Assembly: GCA_016841365.1 (NCBI GenBank)
Contig: JAENZI010000018.1
Coordinates: forward strand, 1 to 48,715
Direction of reading: 5' to 3'
Origin: Anaerolineaceae bacterium
GTDB taxonomy: Bacteria; Chloroflexota; Anaerolineae; Anaerolineales; Anaerolineaceae
Length of the DNA stretch: 48,715 nucleotides
Position numbers and translations under genes: made by a program. Every line of letters begins with the position of its first letter. The first letter of the stretch is position 1. Below the pieces are notes generated by a model, which was not told the DNA's origin, searched no databases, and was given only the letters and a program-made list of their open reading frames with translations. Below, piece after piece: positions 24,858-35,512 of this stretch.

Positions 24858-27305
24858 TTATTCGGTCTGTTCGGGGATGCGTGCCATGGCTGCGACCGTA
24901 TCGCCTTCTTCAAGCTGCATGATGCGCACGCCGCGCGTTGCCCTGCCCTGATGAGAGATATCCGCCACTGCCATGCGAATCACGATGCCGTGGCTGGAGA
25001 TCAGCGAAACTTCGTCTTTTTCCTGCACGACACGCGCTTCGGTGATTCTTCCGATGTCTTTGAAGGCGCGTTTATCAATGGTGGCAATCCCCATTGTGCC
25101 GCGGCCCTTGGGGCTGTATTCCGTCAGGTTGGTGCGTTTGCCATAACCGCGATCTGTCACAACCAGCAGGTCGCCGTTTGGTTCAACGACTTCCATGGCA
25201 GTCAACTGGTCACCCGGGCGCATGCGGATACCGATCACGCCCATCGCCTGGCGTCCCATGGCGCGAACCTCACTTTCTGCAAAGCGCAGCGCCTGACCGT
25301 TGCGGGTGATGAACATGATATCGTCTTCACCGCCTGTCAGGCACACCCACCCTAATTGGTCATCTTCATCGAGTGAGATCGCAATCAGACCGGAGGGGCG
25401 CACGGACGCAAACTCGGAGAGTTTTACGCGTTTGACGCGTCCTTTGACCGTTGCCATGGTGCAGAAGTTGGCTTCTTCAAAATCAGCCACGGGCACCACC
25501 GCTGTAATTTGCTCACCAGGCTCGATATTGATCACGTTAATGATCGAAAGACCCCGTCCGGTACGGCTTTCATCAGGAAGCTGCCAGACTTTCTCGGAAT
25601 AAACCTTGCCTTTATCAGAGAAGAATAAGAGCGTGCTCAGGGTGTGGCAGCGCAGGAAGAACTTGACCTCATCCTCATCACGCATAGATTGCCCGATCAC
25701 ACCGCGGCCGCCGCGCCCTTGTGAACGATAGGTATCTTCGGAAACACGTTTGACGTACCCTTTTTGGGTAAGGCTGACGAGTACCTCTTCCTTCTTTACC
25801 AGGGCTTCTTCCGAAAGGTCGCTGGTGGCATCGGGTGCGATGACCGTGCGGCGTTCATCGCCAAAGGTTTCAACAATTTCATTCAGGTCGGTGCGGATGA
25901 TCTCGAGGATCTTTTTGGGATGCGCCAGCAGGTCTTCGAGATATTCGATTTCACTCATCACTTCTTTGTGCTCATCCATGATCTTCTGCTGCTCGAGGGC
26001 TGCCAGGCGGCGTAATTGCATATCGAGGATGGCTTGCGCCTGGGCTTCGCTTAGCTCGAACCGGGTCATCAGATTCTGTTTGGCGATATCGGCATTCTCC
26101 GATTCGCGGATGGTCTGGATGACATCATCCAGGTTAGCTAAAGCAATTAATAAACCTTCGAGAATGTGTGCACGCTGCCTTGCTTTGTCAAGGTCATATT
26201 GCGACCTGCGGGTGATCACGTCCTGGCGGTGCTCCAGATAGGCCTGAAGCGCTCTTTTGAGGGTCAGCAGGCGTGGCTCGCCTTTGACCAGCGCTAAGAT
26301 CTGGGCGCCAAAGGTGGATTGCAGAGGGGTGTATTTATAAAGCTGGTTCAGCACGCGCTTGGGCTGCGCACCTCGTTTGAGCTCAATCACGATGCGCATG
26401 CCGTTGCGGTCAGATTCATCGCGTAGATCCGATACCGAATCCAGCCGATCTTCGCGGGCGAGTTCAGCGATGCGCTCGATCAGCGTGGTTTTGTTCAGTT
26501 GGTAGGGGATCTCGGTGATGGTGATGACGAATCTCCCGGTGGGTTTTTCTTCGATGGTGGCAGTGCCGCGCATGATAATTTTGCCGCGGCCGGTGCTGTA
26601 TGCCTGGCGGATGCCCTCATCGCCGATGATCATGCCACCGGTGGGGAAGTCTGGCCCTGGAAGGAATTCCATCAGCTCTTCCACGCTGACTTCATCCATC
26701 TCGTCGTAGCGGTCGATCAGGTAATTTAGGGCTGCCACGAGTTCATTCAGGTTATGGGGTGGGACGTTGGTCGCCATCCCCACTGCGATGCCCGAGGAGC
26801 CGTTCAGTAAGAGGTTGGGCAGGCGAGAAGGGAGGACGTCAGGCTCTTGCAGCGACCCATCAAAGTTATCGATAAAATCCACTGTCTCTTTGTTCAGGTC
26901 AACTAACATTTCTTCGGCAATTTTCGAGAGGCGGGCTTCGGTATAACGCATCGCTGCGGGTGAATCACCGTCAATCGAGCCGAAGTTGCCCTGCCCGTCA
27001 ACCATCAGGTAGCGCAAGGAGAAATCCTGTGCCATACGGGCCATGGCATCATAGACGGCAGCGTCACCGTGGGGATGGTATTTACCCAAAACCTCACCCA
27101 CAATCCTGGCGGATTTGCGGTGCGGGGTGTTGGCGCGGATGCCCATGTCGCGCATGGCATACAGGATGCGGCGGTGGACGGGTTTGAGCCCGTCGCGCAC
27201 ATCCGGGATTGCCCGGGCGACGATCACGCTCATGGCGTAATCGAGATACGCTTCGCGCATTTCGCTGTCGATATCTACTTGTTGAACTGTACCAATTTCG
27301 ACCAT
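24858..27305 (-). CDS. gyrA: DNA gyrase subunit A
   Basis: This is the breakage-reunion subunit of gyrase. At 815 aa it is slightly shorter than E. coli GyrA. The catalytic Tyr121 lies in [11 protein letters not shown]. The quinolone region reads [13 protein letters not shown], with Ala82 where E. coli has Ser83, while Asp86 (E. coli Asp87) is kept. The GyrA box QGRGGRG in the C-terminal beta-pinwheel distinguishes it from ParC. Translation starts at an ATG after AGGAC. It stands alone; gyrB is not adjacent. Confidence 0.98.
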   Translation of the reverse strand: MVEIGTVQQVDIDSEMREAYLDYAMSVIVARAIPDVRDGLKPVHRRILYAMRDMGIRANTPHRKSARIVGEVLGKYHPHGDAAVYDAMARMAQDFSLRYLMVDGQGNFGSIDGDSPAAMRYTEARLSKIAEEMLVDLNKETVDFIDNFDGSLQEPDVLPSRLPNLLLNGSSGIAVGMATNVPPHNLNELVAALNYLIDRYDEMDEVSVEELMEFLPGPDFPTGGMIIGDEGIRQAYSTGRGKIIMRGTATIEEKPTGRFVITITEIPYQLNKTTLIERIAELAREDRLDSVSDLRDESDRNGMRIVIELKRGAQPKRVLNQLYKYTPLQSTFGAQILALVKGEPRLLTLKRALQAYLEHRQDVITRRSQYDLDKARQRAHILEGLLIALANLDDVIQTIRESENADIAKQNLMTRFELSEAQAQAILDMQLRRLAALEQQKIMDEHKEVMSEIEYLEDLLAHPKKILEIIRTDLNEIVETFGDERRTVIAPDATSDLSEEALVKKEEVLVSLTQKGYVKRVSEDTYRSQGRGGRGVIGQSMRDEDEVKFFLRCHTLSTLLFFSDKGKVYSEKVWQLPDESRTGRGLSIINVINIEPGEQITAVVPVADFEEANFCTMATVKGRVKRVKLSEFASVRPSGLIAISLDEDDQLGWVCLTGGEDDIMFITRNGQALRFAESEVRAMGRQAMGVIGIRMRPGDQLTAMEVVEPNGDLLVVTDRGYGKRTNLTEYSPKGRGTMGIATIDKRAFKDIGRITEARVVQEKDEVSLISSHGIVIRMAVADISHQGRATRGVRIMQLEEGDTVAAMARIPEQTE

Positions 27306-27697
27306 TAAGTTGTGTCCTTATTGAATGTTTTTTGATTTTGCAATTTAAACAAACACCTCCGAATTCACACAATAGGAGGTGATTTGGCGAATTGCACAAC
27401 CCTTTTATTATACCCCAGGAACAGGTTTTAATCGCTGAAATCCATATACAATTTTTATTTAATTAAATGAAGGAAGTGTTGGCCAGTGCGTATAATTTTG
27501 AGGTTTGATGGGCAGGATAATCCAACCGCTGAGTGGGGAAACCAAGCGCCGCCAGATCGGCCGCTATACTGGAGACAGTGGCTATTTTATCAGGATAGAT
27601 TGTAAAAATTTTGATATAAATATGTCATAAACTGGCATATATGCTGGCTATAATGAGCAAGTCAAGATCAATATCCAATAAAAAGGTGAATAGCAGT
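27306..27697. other. Intergenic region between gyrA and uvrA
   Basis: This divergent 392-base region holds no gene. On the minus strand a TATAAT (27407-27412) is a likely gyrA -10. Downstream of it the leader has an inverted repeat CACCTCC/GGAGGTG (27354-27360/27375-27381) followed by TTTGTTT, an attenuator-like arrangement. On the + strand a TATAAT at 27649-27654 is a candidate uvrA -10. No Bacillus-type LexA box is visible before uvrA. Confidence 0.5.
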
Positions 27698-30601
27698 ATG
27701 TTTCCAGAAGTGATTGTCATCCGCGGCGCCAAAGAACATAACCTCAAAAAAGTTGATATCACCCTGCCCAGGCATAAACTGATCGTGTTTACGGGCGTTT
27801 CCGGAAGCGGAAAATCGTCATTGGCGTTTGATACGTTATATGCCGAAGGTCAGCGGCGGTACGTTGAGTCGCTTTCATCCTTTGCCCGGCAGTTCATCGG
27901 TCAGATGGAAAAACCTAAGGTGGACTATATTGGGGGGCTCAGCCCAGCGATTGCCATCGAACAAAAACCGGTCAGCCGCAACCCGCGTTCAACAGTCGCC
28001 ACGGTGACCGAAATCGCCGATTACCTGCGGGTGCTGTTTGCCCGGGTGGGCACACCGCATTGCTACGAATGCGGGCGGGAATTGCATGCCCAATCTGCGC
28101 AGGAAATCGTCAGCCATGTGTCAGACCTTGCGCCTGGCACGCGCTTTCAGGTGCTGGCACCGGTTGCCCGGCAGCGTAAAGGTACTTTTAAAGATGTGTT
28201 TGCCCAGGCCAAATTGGACGGATTCTTGCGCGCCCGGGTGGACGGCGAGGTGTTTGATCTTTCTGAAGATATCCCGCTGGATAAGAATAAAAAACACGCC
28301 ATCGACATAGTCGTCGACCGCCTGGTTGCAAGGAATTGGCGGGAGGAACACGACGGCGACTACGTCAGCCGCTTGACAGATTCAGTGGAAACTGCCCTGC
28401 GGATTGGCGAGGGGCAGATCGTGATCGATCTTGAAGAGGGGGATGATTGGTTGCTCTCTGAAAACCTCTCCTGCCCCAATTGTGGGATCAGCTTTCCGGT
28501 GATGGAGCCAACCATGTTCAGCTTTAATTCGCCCTTGGGCATGTGTCCAACCTGTAATGGGTTGGGCGAGATCCACGAATTTGATGTGGATTTGATCATC
28601 GATCCAAACAGGGCGGTAGGGGAAGGGGCGGTCCGTCCTTGGGGTGAAGTGCACAAGAAGAAAAACTCCTACATCTATCAGACGTCTCTGCAGATCCTTG
28701 CGCACTTCGGTTGTGACCTGGATACGCCCTGGGCTGACATCTCTGAGGAGGGCAAACAGGCGATTCTATATGGCGGTGTGCAGGTGCACAGTTCCTGGGA
28801 AAGCGATCGGGGCTCGGGTGAGTATGAATATGTGACTGAAGGTATTTTTAATGTGCTCAGACGTCGTTATAAGCAAACCACATCAGAAAATTCCAAACGT
28901 TATTATCAGAGTTTTATGGGGCAGCAGCCGTGTTCTACCTGTGGAGGTAAACGCCTGCGTCCAGAAAGCCTGGCAGTCACAATTGGCGGGATGAATATTG
29001 ATGAGGTGATGCAGCTAAATATTCGTGAAGCCTGCCGCTGGGCAAAGCATGTTGAGACTGAATTAAGTGCAGAGGCACGGGTGATCGCTGAGGAAGTGCT
29101 CAAAGAAATTCAGGGAAGGCTGCAATTCTTGCTGAATGTGGGGCTGCACTACCTGACTCTCAACCGTCCTGCGCCGACTCTCTCAGGCGGTGAAGGGCAG
29201 CGCATCCGATTGGCCAGCCAGATCGGGTGCGGTCTGGTGGGCGTGTTGTATGTGCTGGATGAGCCAACCATTGGTTTGCATCAGCGCGATAACACACGCC
29301 TGCTCGAAACGCTGACCCATCTGCGAGATATGGGTAACACCGTGGTGGTGGTTGAACATGATGAGGAAACCATGCGCACAGCGGATTTCATCGTGGACCT
29401 GGGCCCGGGCGCCGGGGTGCGCGGCGGTGAGATTGTCGCTTCGGGCACCCTCGATACGATCCTCGAGTCGCCGGATTCATTGACGGGGCGCTACCTTAGA
29501 AAAGAATTGCAGGTGCTCTCACCCCACGAAAAACGCCGGCCGATCAATGGCAAATGGCTGATACTGACGGGGGCACGCCAGAACAATCTTAAGGGTATCA
29601 CTGCCCGGTTCCCACTGGGGCTGTTCACCTGTGTGACAGGGGTGTCGGGCAGTGGAAAATCATCACTGGTTGCCCAAACGCTGCAGCCCCTGCTGGCCGC
29701 TGAACTGCACCGCACGAAAGCTAAACCGGGGGCATATGAGAGTTTATCTGGATTGGAATATGTTAATAAGGTGGTCAACATCACGCAGGATCCGATCGGA
29801 CGCACCCCGCGCTCGAACCCGGCCACATATGTGAATGTGTGGGGACCGATCAGAGACTTGTTCGCCCTCACGCCGGAGGCCAAGCTGCGCGGATATGGAA
29901 AAGGCCGCTTCAGTTTCAATGTTAAAGGCGGCCGCTGTGAAGCCTGCAAAGGTTACGGGCAGAAAAAGGTCGAAATGCATTTCTTGCCGGATGTGTGGGT
30001 GACCTGCAATGTCTGCAAAGGCAACCGTTTTAACCGGGAGACACTGGAGATCAGGTATAAGGGCAAGACGATCGCGGATGTGCTTGAGATGGATGTGGAC
30101 GAAGGACTTGAATTTTTCGGTAATATCCCTGCCATCAGCCGCATCTTGCAGACGCTTTCGGATGTGGGGTTGGGTTATATCAAATTGGGGCAGAGTGCCA
30201 CAACCCTTTCGGGCGGCGAGGCACAGCGTGTTAAATTAGCCAAAGAGTTGGTGCGGGTCAGCACAGGGGATACGGTCTACATCCTGGATGAGCCGACCAC
30301 GGGTTTGCATTTTGCAGATATCCAGAAGCTGCTGGATGTTTTGCACCGCCTGACGGATGCTGGCAACACCGTGATTGTGATTGAGCATAACCTGGACGTG
30401 ATCAAGACCGCTGATTGGCTGATCGATTTAGGGCCGGAGGGCGGGGAAGCAGGCGGCGAGATCGTTGCCGAAGGGACGCCAGAAAAGGTGTGCATGAGCG
30501 ATCAGAGCTTCACCGGGGCATTTTTGCGCCGGATGCTGGAAATCCCTGAGTCTGCTGTTGACCTGACGGACCGGATTGCCGAATTGGAACGTCCGCTATA
30601 G
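27698..30601 (+). CDS. uvrA: UvrABC excinuclease subunit A
   Basis: UvrA is the damage-recognition ATPase of nucleotide excision repair. The 967-residue protein has two ABC modules. The first has Walker A GVSGSGKS (33-40) and signature LSGGEGQR (near 494); the second has Walker A GVSGSGKS (near 648) and LSGGEAQR (near 836). Zinc fingers are CPNC...CPTC (from about 260) and CEAC...CNVC (from about 747). ATG 27698 is chosen because AAAGGTG precedes it and the family N-terminus begins here; earlier in-frame ATGs at 27641 and 27653 overlap or precede a TATAAT. Confidence 0.97.
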   Translation: MFPEVIVIRGAKEHNLKKVDITLPRHKLIVFTGVSGSGKSSLAFDTLYAEGQRRYVESLSSFARQFIGQMEKPKVDYIGGLSPAIAIEQKPVSRNPRSTVATVTEIADYLRVLFARVGTPHCYECGRELHAQSAQEIVSHVSDLAPGTRFQVLAPVARQRKGTFKDVFAQAKLDGFLRARVDGEVFDLSEDIPLDKNKKHAIDIVVDRLVARNWREEHDGDYVSRLTDSVETALRIGEGQIVIDLEEGDDWLLSENLSCPNCGISFPVMEPTMFSFNSPLGMCPTCNGLGEIHEFDVDLIIDPNRAVGEGAVRPWGEVHKKKNSYIYQTSLQILAHFGCDLDTPWADISEEGKQAILYGGVQVHSSWESDRGSGEYEYVTEGIFNVLRRRYKQTTSENSKRYYQSFMGQQPCSTCGGKRLRPESLAVTIGGMNIDEVMQLNIREACRWAKHVETELSAEARVIAEEVLKEIQGRLQFLLNVGLHYLTLNRPAPTLSGGEGQRIRLASQIGCGLVGVLYVLDEPTIGLHQRDNTRLLETLTHLRDMGNTVVVVEHDEETMRTADFIVDLGPGAGVRGGEIVASGTLDTILESPDSLTGRYLRKELQVLSPHEKRRPINGKWLILTGARQNNLKGITARFPLGLFTCVTGVSGSGKSSLVAQTLQPLLAAELHRTKAKPGAYESLSGLEYVNKVVNITQDPIGRTPRSNPATYVNVWGPIRDLFALTPEAKLRGYGKGRFSFNVKGGRCEACKGYGQKKVEMHFLPDVWVTCNVCKGNRFNRETLEIRYKGKTIADVLEMDVDEGLEFFGNIPAISRILQTLSDVGLGYIKLGQSATTLSGGEAQRVKLAKELVRVSTGDTVYILDEPTTGLHFADIQKLLDVLHRLTDAGNTVIVIEHNLDVIKTADWLIDLGPEGGEAGGEIVAEGTPEKVCMSDQSFTGAFLRRMLEIPESAVDLTDRIAELERPL

Positions 30602-30695
30602 TTTTGATCGCTTTCGTTAGCCGTATTCATGAAAATAGATTGGATTTTTTGCTCAACATAGATGATGAGGAATTAGATAAGAAAAGGAGATTAAC

Positions 30696-31181
30696 ATGCC
30701 AAAGATTGAAGTGGTATCACAATCACAAGTGACCATCGCCGGGCTGCACTACCACGGGAAGAACCAGGCTGGTGAGGTGCCCCAGTTATGGGTGCAATTG
30801 AACCAGCACTGGGATGAAATTCAGGGTAAAGATGAAAGCGCACATAAAGCTTACGGCGTTAGCATCATGGGTAATGATTTTGCCGAAACGATGACCTTCA
30901 ACTATATTGCTGGTTTTCCTTTGCTGGATGCAAAGGCAGCACAGCCCGAGGGGATCGTCAAGCACACCATCCCATCTGGGCTGTATGCAGTGATCGTCAG
31001 CCCCAACCTGACCAGCATCCAGCAGGCTTATGATGCCATTTATAACCGCTGGCTGCCTGAGTCGGACTACGCGCTGGACCTTTCACATGGTAATTTTTGT
31101 TTTGAACTTTATGGCGAAGAATTTATGCCGGCGGCAGGCTCAGAGAAGTTTTACATTTACGTACCGGTAAAGGAAAAATAA
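30696..31181 (+). CDS. GyrI-like effector-binding domain protein
   Basis: This 161-residue protein has the AraC effector-binding / GyrI-like (SOUL-like) fold, seen in IAGLHYHG near the N-terminus, the central HTIPSGLYAVI strand and the C-terminal FELYGEEF and FYIYVPVK. The domain binds small hydrophobic ligands; standalone members are often of unknown role. AAAGGAG lies before the ATG. A homologous second copy follows immediately, and a convergent WYL regulator lies next to it, suggesting a small-molecule-responsive pair. Confidence 0.85.
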   Translation: MPKIEVVSQSQVTIAGLHYHGKNQAGEVPQLWVQLNQHWDEIQGKDESAHKAYGVSIMGNDFAETMTFNYIAGFPLLDAKAAQPEGIVKHTIPSGLYAVIVSPNLTSIQQAYDAIYNRWLPESDYALDLSHGNFCFELYGEEFMPAAGSEKFYIYVPVKEK

Positions 31182-31182
31182 G

Positions 31183-31668
31183 GTGCAAACAGGGGCAGGT
31201 CAACCTAGGATTGTGCTTAAGGCTGGTTTCACAGTTGTAGGGCTGCCGGTGTGCGGTGGGTTTCATGACGGTGAGGTAGAGGCCCTATGGGATAGGCTTG
31301 GGAAGCGGTTTGACGAGATCCCGAATGCAGACCCGGACTGCGGCTATGGATTACACACCTGGCGTGATGGGGTGCATTGCTATTTGGCAGGGTTAGGTCT
31401 GGATGGTTCCGGGGAGATGATCGTGCCAGAGGGGATGAAGGCTGTCACGACAGGAACACATGCCTACGCGGTGTTTGTTCACCGGGGCTTGATGACAGAT
31501 TTGCCAGATACGGTTTCGTATATCTTTGAGAGTTGGCTGCCCCAATCGGGATATCAGGCGGCGGATGATTTCTATTTTGAGTATTTTGATGACCGCTTTC
31601 AGCCCGGGTCGCCCGATTCGGTGATCTTTGTTTATGTGCCCGTTGTCGGGCCGGTTGGTTCTTCGTAA
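31183..31668 (+). CDS. Second GyrI-like effector-binding domain protein
   Basis: This 161-residue protein is the same length as its upstream neighbour and has the same layout (FTVVGLPVCGGFHDGEV, then GTHAYAVFVHRG, then FEYFDDRF and IFVYVPV). The sequences are clearly divergent, so duplication is old or one copy was acquired. It starts at GTG one base after the first gene's stop, with AAAGGA inside the previous gene, so translation is coupled. Its last 37 bases overlap the 3' end of the convergent WYL regulator gene. Confidence 0.82.
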   Translation: MQTGAGQPRIVLKAGFTVVGLPVCGGFHDGEVEALWDRLGKRFDEIPNADPDCGYGLHTWRDGVHCYLAGLGLDGSGEMIVPEGMKAVTTGTHAYAVFVHRGLMTDLPDTVSYIFESWLPQSGYQAADDFYFEYFDDRFQPGSPDSVIFVYVPVVGPVGSS

Positions 31669-32609
31669 GCCTCGAGTAGGTCATGCGCAGCCTGTGTGAC
31701 CCGGGAGATCAATTCGGGGGGTTCGAGTGCTTTTGCCCGTTTGCCGTAGCTGAGCACCCAACCCGCTGCCCAGTCGAGGTTGTCTGCATCAAAGCGAACG
31801 GTGACCGAGCCATCCGGGTTATCGCTGACCTGCATCCAGTCATCGCTTCTCTCACGCATGCGAACGGCGAGTTCTGCGTCAATTTGGACTGCAATATGGT
31901 ATTGATTTTCCCAGCGCATGGTTTCTTCCATGTATGTTTTGGCGTCAAAGTCGTGGGGGAATTCGAAAGTTTCTTTCAGCCCGCGCACATCACTGATACG
32001 GTCGATGCGGAAGGTGCGCATCTCATCCCGCAGGTGGCAGTAGCCGATTAAATACCAATTGCCCCAACGAAAACTGAGCGCGTACGGGTCCACTTTACGG
32101 TCGGTTTCGACCCGGGCAAAGCTGTGATAGCGCAGCGAAACCCGCTTATTTTGCGCCATGCAATCCCTAAGGGCAGCCATAGTGTCATGGAAGGGGGTAT
32201 AGTCCCGCGAGGTGCCGGTCATCACCACCAGCGAACGCAGAGCGCGCTCAACCTCCTGGCGGATGTCATCGGGAAGGACATTATCCAGCTTGGCGGTGAC
32301 GCCAGTCACCGCGTCGTGAAAAGGCTTGCCCCACACATCCTGCACCATGCGTGCACCCATATAGAGCACGGTCGCCTCCTCGGGCGTGAAGATCAGTGGG
32401 GGCAGCTTGTACGTGCGCAGCAGGGAAAACCCCCCATATGGGCCGCGTTCGGAATAGAGCGGGACGCCCATCTCTTCCAGCATGCCGATGTAGCGGTGCA
32501 CGGTGCGATCGGAAACATCCAGCTCATCGGACAGTTCCGACACCGTCCACTGGCGGCGGGACTGAAACAGGAAGATCATCGAGAGCAGGCGGGTGGCGAC
32601 ATTTGTCAT
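31632..32609 (-). CDS. WYL-domain transcriptional regulator (YafY type)
   Basis: This 325-residue protein has an N-terminal winged helix-turn-helix (WTVSELSDELDVSDRTVHRY, around residues 21-40), a WYL domain (about 130-215, with RWGNWYLIGYCH) and a C-terminal WCX extension. WYL domains bind ligands such as nucleic acid or small molecules. ATG 32609 is chosen; the frame runs open further upstream into the promoter. A perfect TATAAT on the minus strand lies six bases from this ATG, so the mRNA is probably leaderless. It overlaps the GyrI-like gene by 37 bases at its 3' end. Confidence 0.92.
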   Translation of the reverse strand: MTNVATRLLSMIFLFQSRRQWTVSELSDELDVSDRTVHRYIGMLEEMGVPLYSERGPYGGFSLLRTYKLPPLIFTPEEATVLYMGARMVQDVWGKPFHDAVTGVTAKLDNVLPDDIRQEVERALRSLVVMTGTSRDYTPFHDTMAALRDCMAQNKRVSLRYHSFARVETDRKVDPYALSFRWGNWYLIGYCHLRDEMRTFRIDRISDVRGLKETFEFPHDFDAKTYMEETMRWENQYHIAVQIDAELAVRMRERSDDWMQVSDNPDGSVTVRFDADNLDWAAGWVLSYGKRAKALEPPELISRVTQAAHDLLEAYEEPTGPTTGT

Positions 32610-32615
32610 GGGGAT

Positions 32616-32649
32616 ATTATAGCGCGAAAATATGACGTAGAGTGACATA
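32616..32649 (-). promoter_or_regulatory. WYL regulator promoter with imperfect palindrome
   Basis: On the minus strand TATAAT (32616-32621) ends six bases before the ATG. Upstream, TATGACGT and GTGACATA (32631-32649) form an imperfect inverted repeat across the expected -35 region, where no consensus -35 is seen. It may be an operator for autoregulation or activation. Confidence 0.45.
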
Positions 32650-32824
32650 AACTTAGTCAGCATAAAAATTCTTTTAGTTTGTCACGATTTTTTCATTTTT
32701 GCTGTGGGCATAGCGTTTAGACGGTGATGACGTTAAATAAAATTAATAGTCGTTGTTAAAAATCGTTGTAATTGAATTTAGATTAACTAATTTGACCATA
32801 ATGAGATTTTTTGCAAAACTGGAT

Positions 32825-32853
32825 TTGGGCTTTCCAAAAAGGCACAATACAAT
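32825..32853 (+). promoter_or_regulatory. Candidate promoter of the YggT-like gene
   Basis: TTGGGC (32825-32830), a 17-base spacer and TACAAT (32848-32853) precede the gene by about 35 bases. Both hexamers have mismatches, so the call is moderate. Confidence 0.45.
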
Positions 32854-32887
32854 TAAATAAAAAATCTAAATATAAATGGAGGCAAAA

Positions 32888-33244
32888 GTGACAGAAGAAA
32901 AAGAACAAAAAAGTGTTCAGGAACTGGAAGAGAAAAAGAGTCGTTTTAAAACTTACAAAAGCACCCAGATCATCTGGTTTGTTTTTGGATTAATTGAAGC
33001 AATACTCGGCTTGCGCTTCATATTTAAATTGATTGCGGTCAACCCGGAAAATCCATTTGCGTCGCTGCTTTATGCTGTCTCTGATATGCTGCTAACACCT
33101 TTTACAAATTTGGCAAGCGCACCTTCTGCGGGTGGGATGGTTTTAGAAATCTCGACCCTTTTAGCCATGCTCATTTATGCCATGTTTGGGTGGGCACTCG
33201 AACGGATCATTTATGTGATTTTCTATAAACCAAAGAATTTGTAA
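32888..33244 (+). CDS. YggT-like membrane protein
   Basis: This 118-residue protein has a charged N-terminus (EEKEQKSVQELEEKKSRFK) and three hydrophobic segments. The region GLRFIFKLIAVNPENPFASL and then MLLTPFTNL resembles the YggT family, small membrane proteins of unclear role linked to osmotic stress or division. The chosen start is GTG 32888, with GGAGG six bases upstream; an ATG at 32876 overlaps that site. Confidence 0.75.
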   Translation: MTEEKEQKSVQELEEKKSRFKTYKSTQIIWFVFGLIEAILGLRFIFKLIAVNPENPFASLLYAVSDMLLTPFTNLASAPSAGGMVLEISTLLAMLIYAMFGWALERIIYVIFYKPKNL

Positions 33245-33332
33245 GTCGGACAAGTTTAAATTGATACAATCTGGAAAATTAACGGGACAAAAAACAAATT
33301 AAATTAAATTTGCATCTATTGAGATGAAGAAT

Positions 33333-34604
33333 CTATGTTGATTGATTTCGTTTAACAATCACAAGGGTGAAATCATCCTGGTAGGGCTGAAATCCAGCAA
33401 ACACCCTGGTTTGTTCGACGACGTGATGGATCAATTCTTGAGAAGTTAAGACTTTGTTTTGTGCAATGGTTTCTATGAGTTGCTGGCTGCCAAAAGCTTC
33501 TCCATTTTGGTTTTCTATTTCCACGACACCGTCGGTAAATATAATCAGGATATCACCCTGTGATAGGGTTTTGTTTTCATCCACATAATCGACATCGGGA
33601 TAGATGCCAAATGCTGGGCGATTTGCTATAAAGGTTTCTACGGTTCCATCGGGATGCAGCAACGAGGGTGAGGGGTGCCCACAACGAGTGAAATTTACCC
33701 AATCATCGGCTGGATTTAATATACCGTAGGTCATGGTGATGAAGTGGTTTCCTCCAGTAAATTCTGGCAAGTGTTGATTGATCGCACAGGCAATTTGTGC
33801 TGGGCTGCTGCTTCCGTAAGCGTGAGTCCGCAGCAAACTGCGGAAAGCGCTCATCACCAGGGCGGATGAGATCCCATGGCCTGATACATCTGCGACAGCG
33901 ATTCCAATCTGCCCATCCATAAGCTGCAAGTAATCATAATAATCACCGCCAATTTTCTCGGCAGGGATGCATACACCAGCAATATCATAACCCGGGATTT
34001 GTGGGTCGCTTTGCGGCAGCAGGTGGGTTTGGACGTCCTTTGCCATTTGAAGTTGTTTATCCAGCAGCTCTTTTTCCAACAACTGCCGGTGGAGGATGGC
34101 TTTTTCAAGCGCGATGGCAGCCGCATCGGCAAAGAATTGCAGCACTTGCAGATCGATTTCGTTATATGTGCCGATGTGGTCTGATTCTAAATTGAGTGCA
34201 CCAATGGCACGTTCATTGACCATGATCGGAACAGTAATCTCGGATAGGGTTTCAGGCCGGCCTTCAATGTAATATGGATCAAGACGCACATCTGGCGCAA
34301 CCAGGCTGGTGCCGGTTGAAATGACGTGACCGACAATTCCCTTCCCATGGGTGAGCATGGCGTCTTCGTTTGGCAAAGGGAAGTAGCCGCGCCAGCACAT
34401 CCCTGCGATCTTATTTCTTTGAGTCGTGGAGGAGTCTTGAGATAAAGCCTGGTTAAGCACAAAGATGCCAGCGGCATCATAATTCACAACCGGTTTGATC
34501 ATGTCCAATAACTGCGCCATGATCTTATCAAGGTCGAGGGTGTCTCTGGTTTTGTGTGAAATCTCAAATAAGAGCTGGTATTTTTGTTCAATGGTGAGAT
34601 TCAT
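33333..34604 (-). CDS. GAF-domain SpoIIE/PP2C-type serine phosphatase
   Basis: This 423-residue cytoplasmic protein has an N-terminal GAF sensor (about residues 10-165) and a short coiled linker (about 165-190). The SpoIIE-type phosphatase domain has GGDYYDY, VADVSGHGISSAL and the C-terminal IFTDGVVE and DDFTLVIV, which carry the metal-binding Asp residues. RsbU-like enzymes dephosphorylate anti-anti-sigma factors in partner-switching stress responses. No anti-sigma or antagonist gene is adjacent. ATG 34604 is chosen over an in-frame TTG at 34613; no clear ribosome-binding site is visible. Confidence 0.92.
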   Translation of the reverse strand: MNLTIEQKYQLLFEISHKTRDTLDLDKIMAQLLDMIKPVVNYDAAGIFVLNQALSQDSSTTQRNKIAGMCWRGYFPLPNEDAMLTHGKGIVGHVISTGTSLVAPDVRLDPYYIEGRPETLSEITVPIMVNERAIGALNLESDHIGTYNEIDLQVLQFFADAAAIALEKAILHRQLLEKELLDKQLQMAKDVQTHLLPQSDPQIPGYDIAGVCIPAEKIGGDYYDYLQLMDGQIGIAVADVSGHGISSALVMSAFRSLLRTHAYGSSSPAQIACAINQHLPEFTGGNHFITMTYGILNPADDWVNFTRCGHPSPSLLHPDGTVETFIANRPAFGIYPDVDYVDENKTLSQGDILIIFTDGVVEIENQNGEAFGSQQLIETIAQNKVLTSQELIHHVVEQTRVFAGFQPYQDDFTLVIVKRNQST

Positions 34605-34655
34605 TTGATTCAATAATACAGTTTTATTGGGTTTTATTCAATGAATATCATCAAT

Positions 34656-34690
34656 AAATCCCCACATACTGTTCGTGTATGTGGGGATTT
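34656..34690. terminator. Terminator hairpin between DUF305 and phosphatase genes
   Basis: A 14-bp perfect stem, AAATCCCCACATAC (34656-34669) with GTATGTGGGGATTT (34677-34690), lies between two minus-strand genes. The minus-strand flank is GATTTATTGATG, only weakly T-rich. It most likely ends the DUF305 transcript. Confidence 0.65.
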
Positions 34691-34762
34691 GCTTATTGTT
34701 TTTCTGATTAGCATACCGATTTAGCCATACTTCCAAATTACTAGATTGCTTGCCTTCTCAGG

Positions 34763-35293
34763 CTAATTTGCAAAGTCCGGCACTGACCGCTGTTCAGCTT
34801 CTGTTGGTGTGGTTGCCGCGCCATTTGTTTTGATGTCCTCAATCAACCATTCCATCTCGTTGATTTCTCTGACCTGTGCGGCGATGATCTCGTCTGCCAG
34901 TTCCCTCACGCGAAGGTCCTCGATGTTGGCGCGCTCGCTAGTAAGGATGGCGATCGAATGATGCGGGATCATGCCTTCCATATAGTCAACGCCAGAGACG
35001 GTTGTTTGGCTTCTGACCAGGAATAAGGCTGCGGCAAACACCATAACAGCGCCAAAGATGATGGCCAGATTGGCGGTCTTGTTGTGGTACATCTTCCACA
35101 TAAAGAGCAGCATGACGACGGTCATCACCGACCCCATGATGAGGGACATAAACAACCGGGTTTCGCTGAACCAGGCGTGATCGAGGATGTCGAAGGAATT
35201 CAGATAGGTTGTGAGATACATCAACACCATTGAGACGCCGATCATGATGAAAAAGCGCCCGTAATTGCTTTTTGAATGGTTTGTGTTTTCCAT
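34763..35293 (-). CDS. DUF305 membrane protein
   Basis: This 176-residue protein has three predicted membrane helices in the first 100 residues. A DUF305 ferritin-like helical domain follows, with YMEGMIPHHSIAILTS (His-His pair) and QVREINEMEWLIEDI. DUF305 proteins are associated with metal (copper or silver) handling, but the role is not established. GGAGGAAAA precedes the ATG at 35293; the frame continues open upstream without a start signal. Confidence 0.88.
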   Translation of the reverse strand: MENTNHSKSNYGRFFIMIGVSMVLMYLTTYLNSFDILDHAWFSETRLFMSLIMGSVMTVVMLLFMWKMYHNKTANLAIIFGAVMVFAAALFLVRSQTTVSGVDYMEGMIPHHSIAILTSERANIEDLRVRELADEIIAAQVREINEMEWLIEDIKTNGAATTPTEAEQRSVPDFAN

Positions 35294-35512
35294 TTTTCCT
35301 CCTAATTTATTTTGATTAATATTTTCTTTTTGTATTCTACATATTCTAATTATACCGATTGTTAAATCATGCTTCAAAATGAGGGAGAATGGCAAAGTTT
35401 TTGATTTTGGCTCTCTCTTAACAGGTTTACCTAGGATTCAAGTTATAATCAAATATGGGATATTAATCTTGATATCTTAACGCAATTGATTGATCCAGAT
35501 TGAAAAATAAAA

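Noticed and set aside
25750-26241. 163-codon frame antisense to gyrA
   Set aside because: It is an antisense shadow of gyrA with Ser/Arg-rich translation and no ribosome-binding site.
27600-27697. SOS box upstream of uvrA
   Set aside because: No CGAACN4GTTCG or close variant was found in this region.
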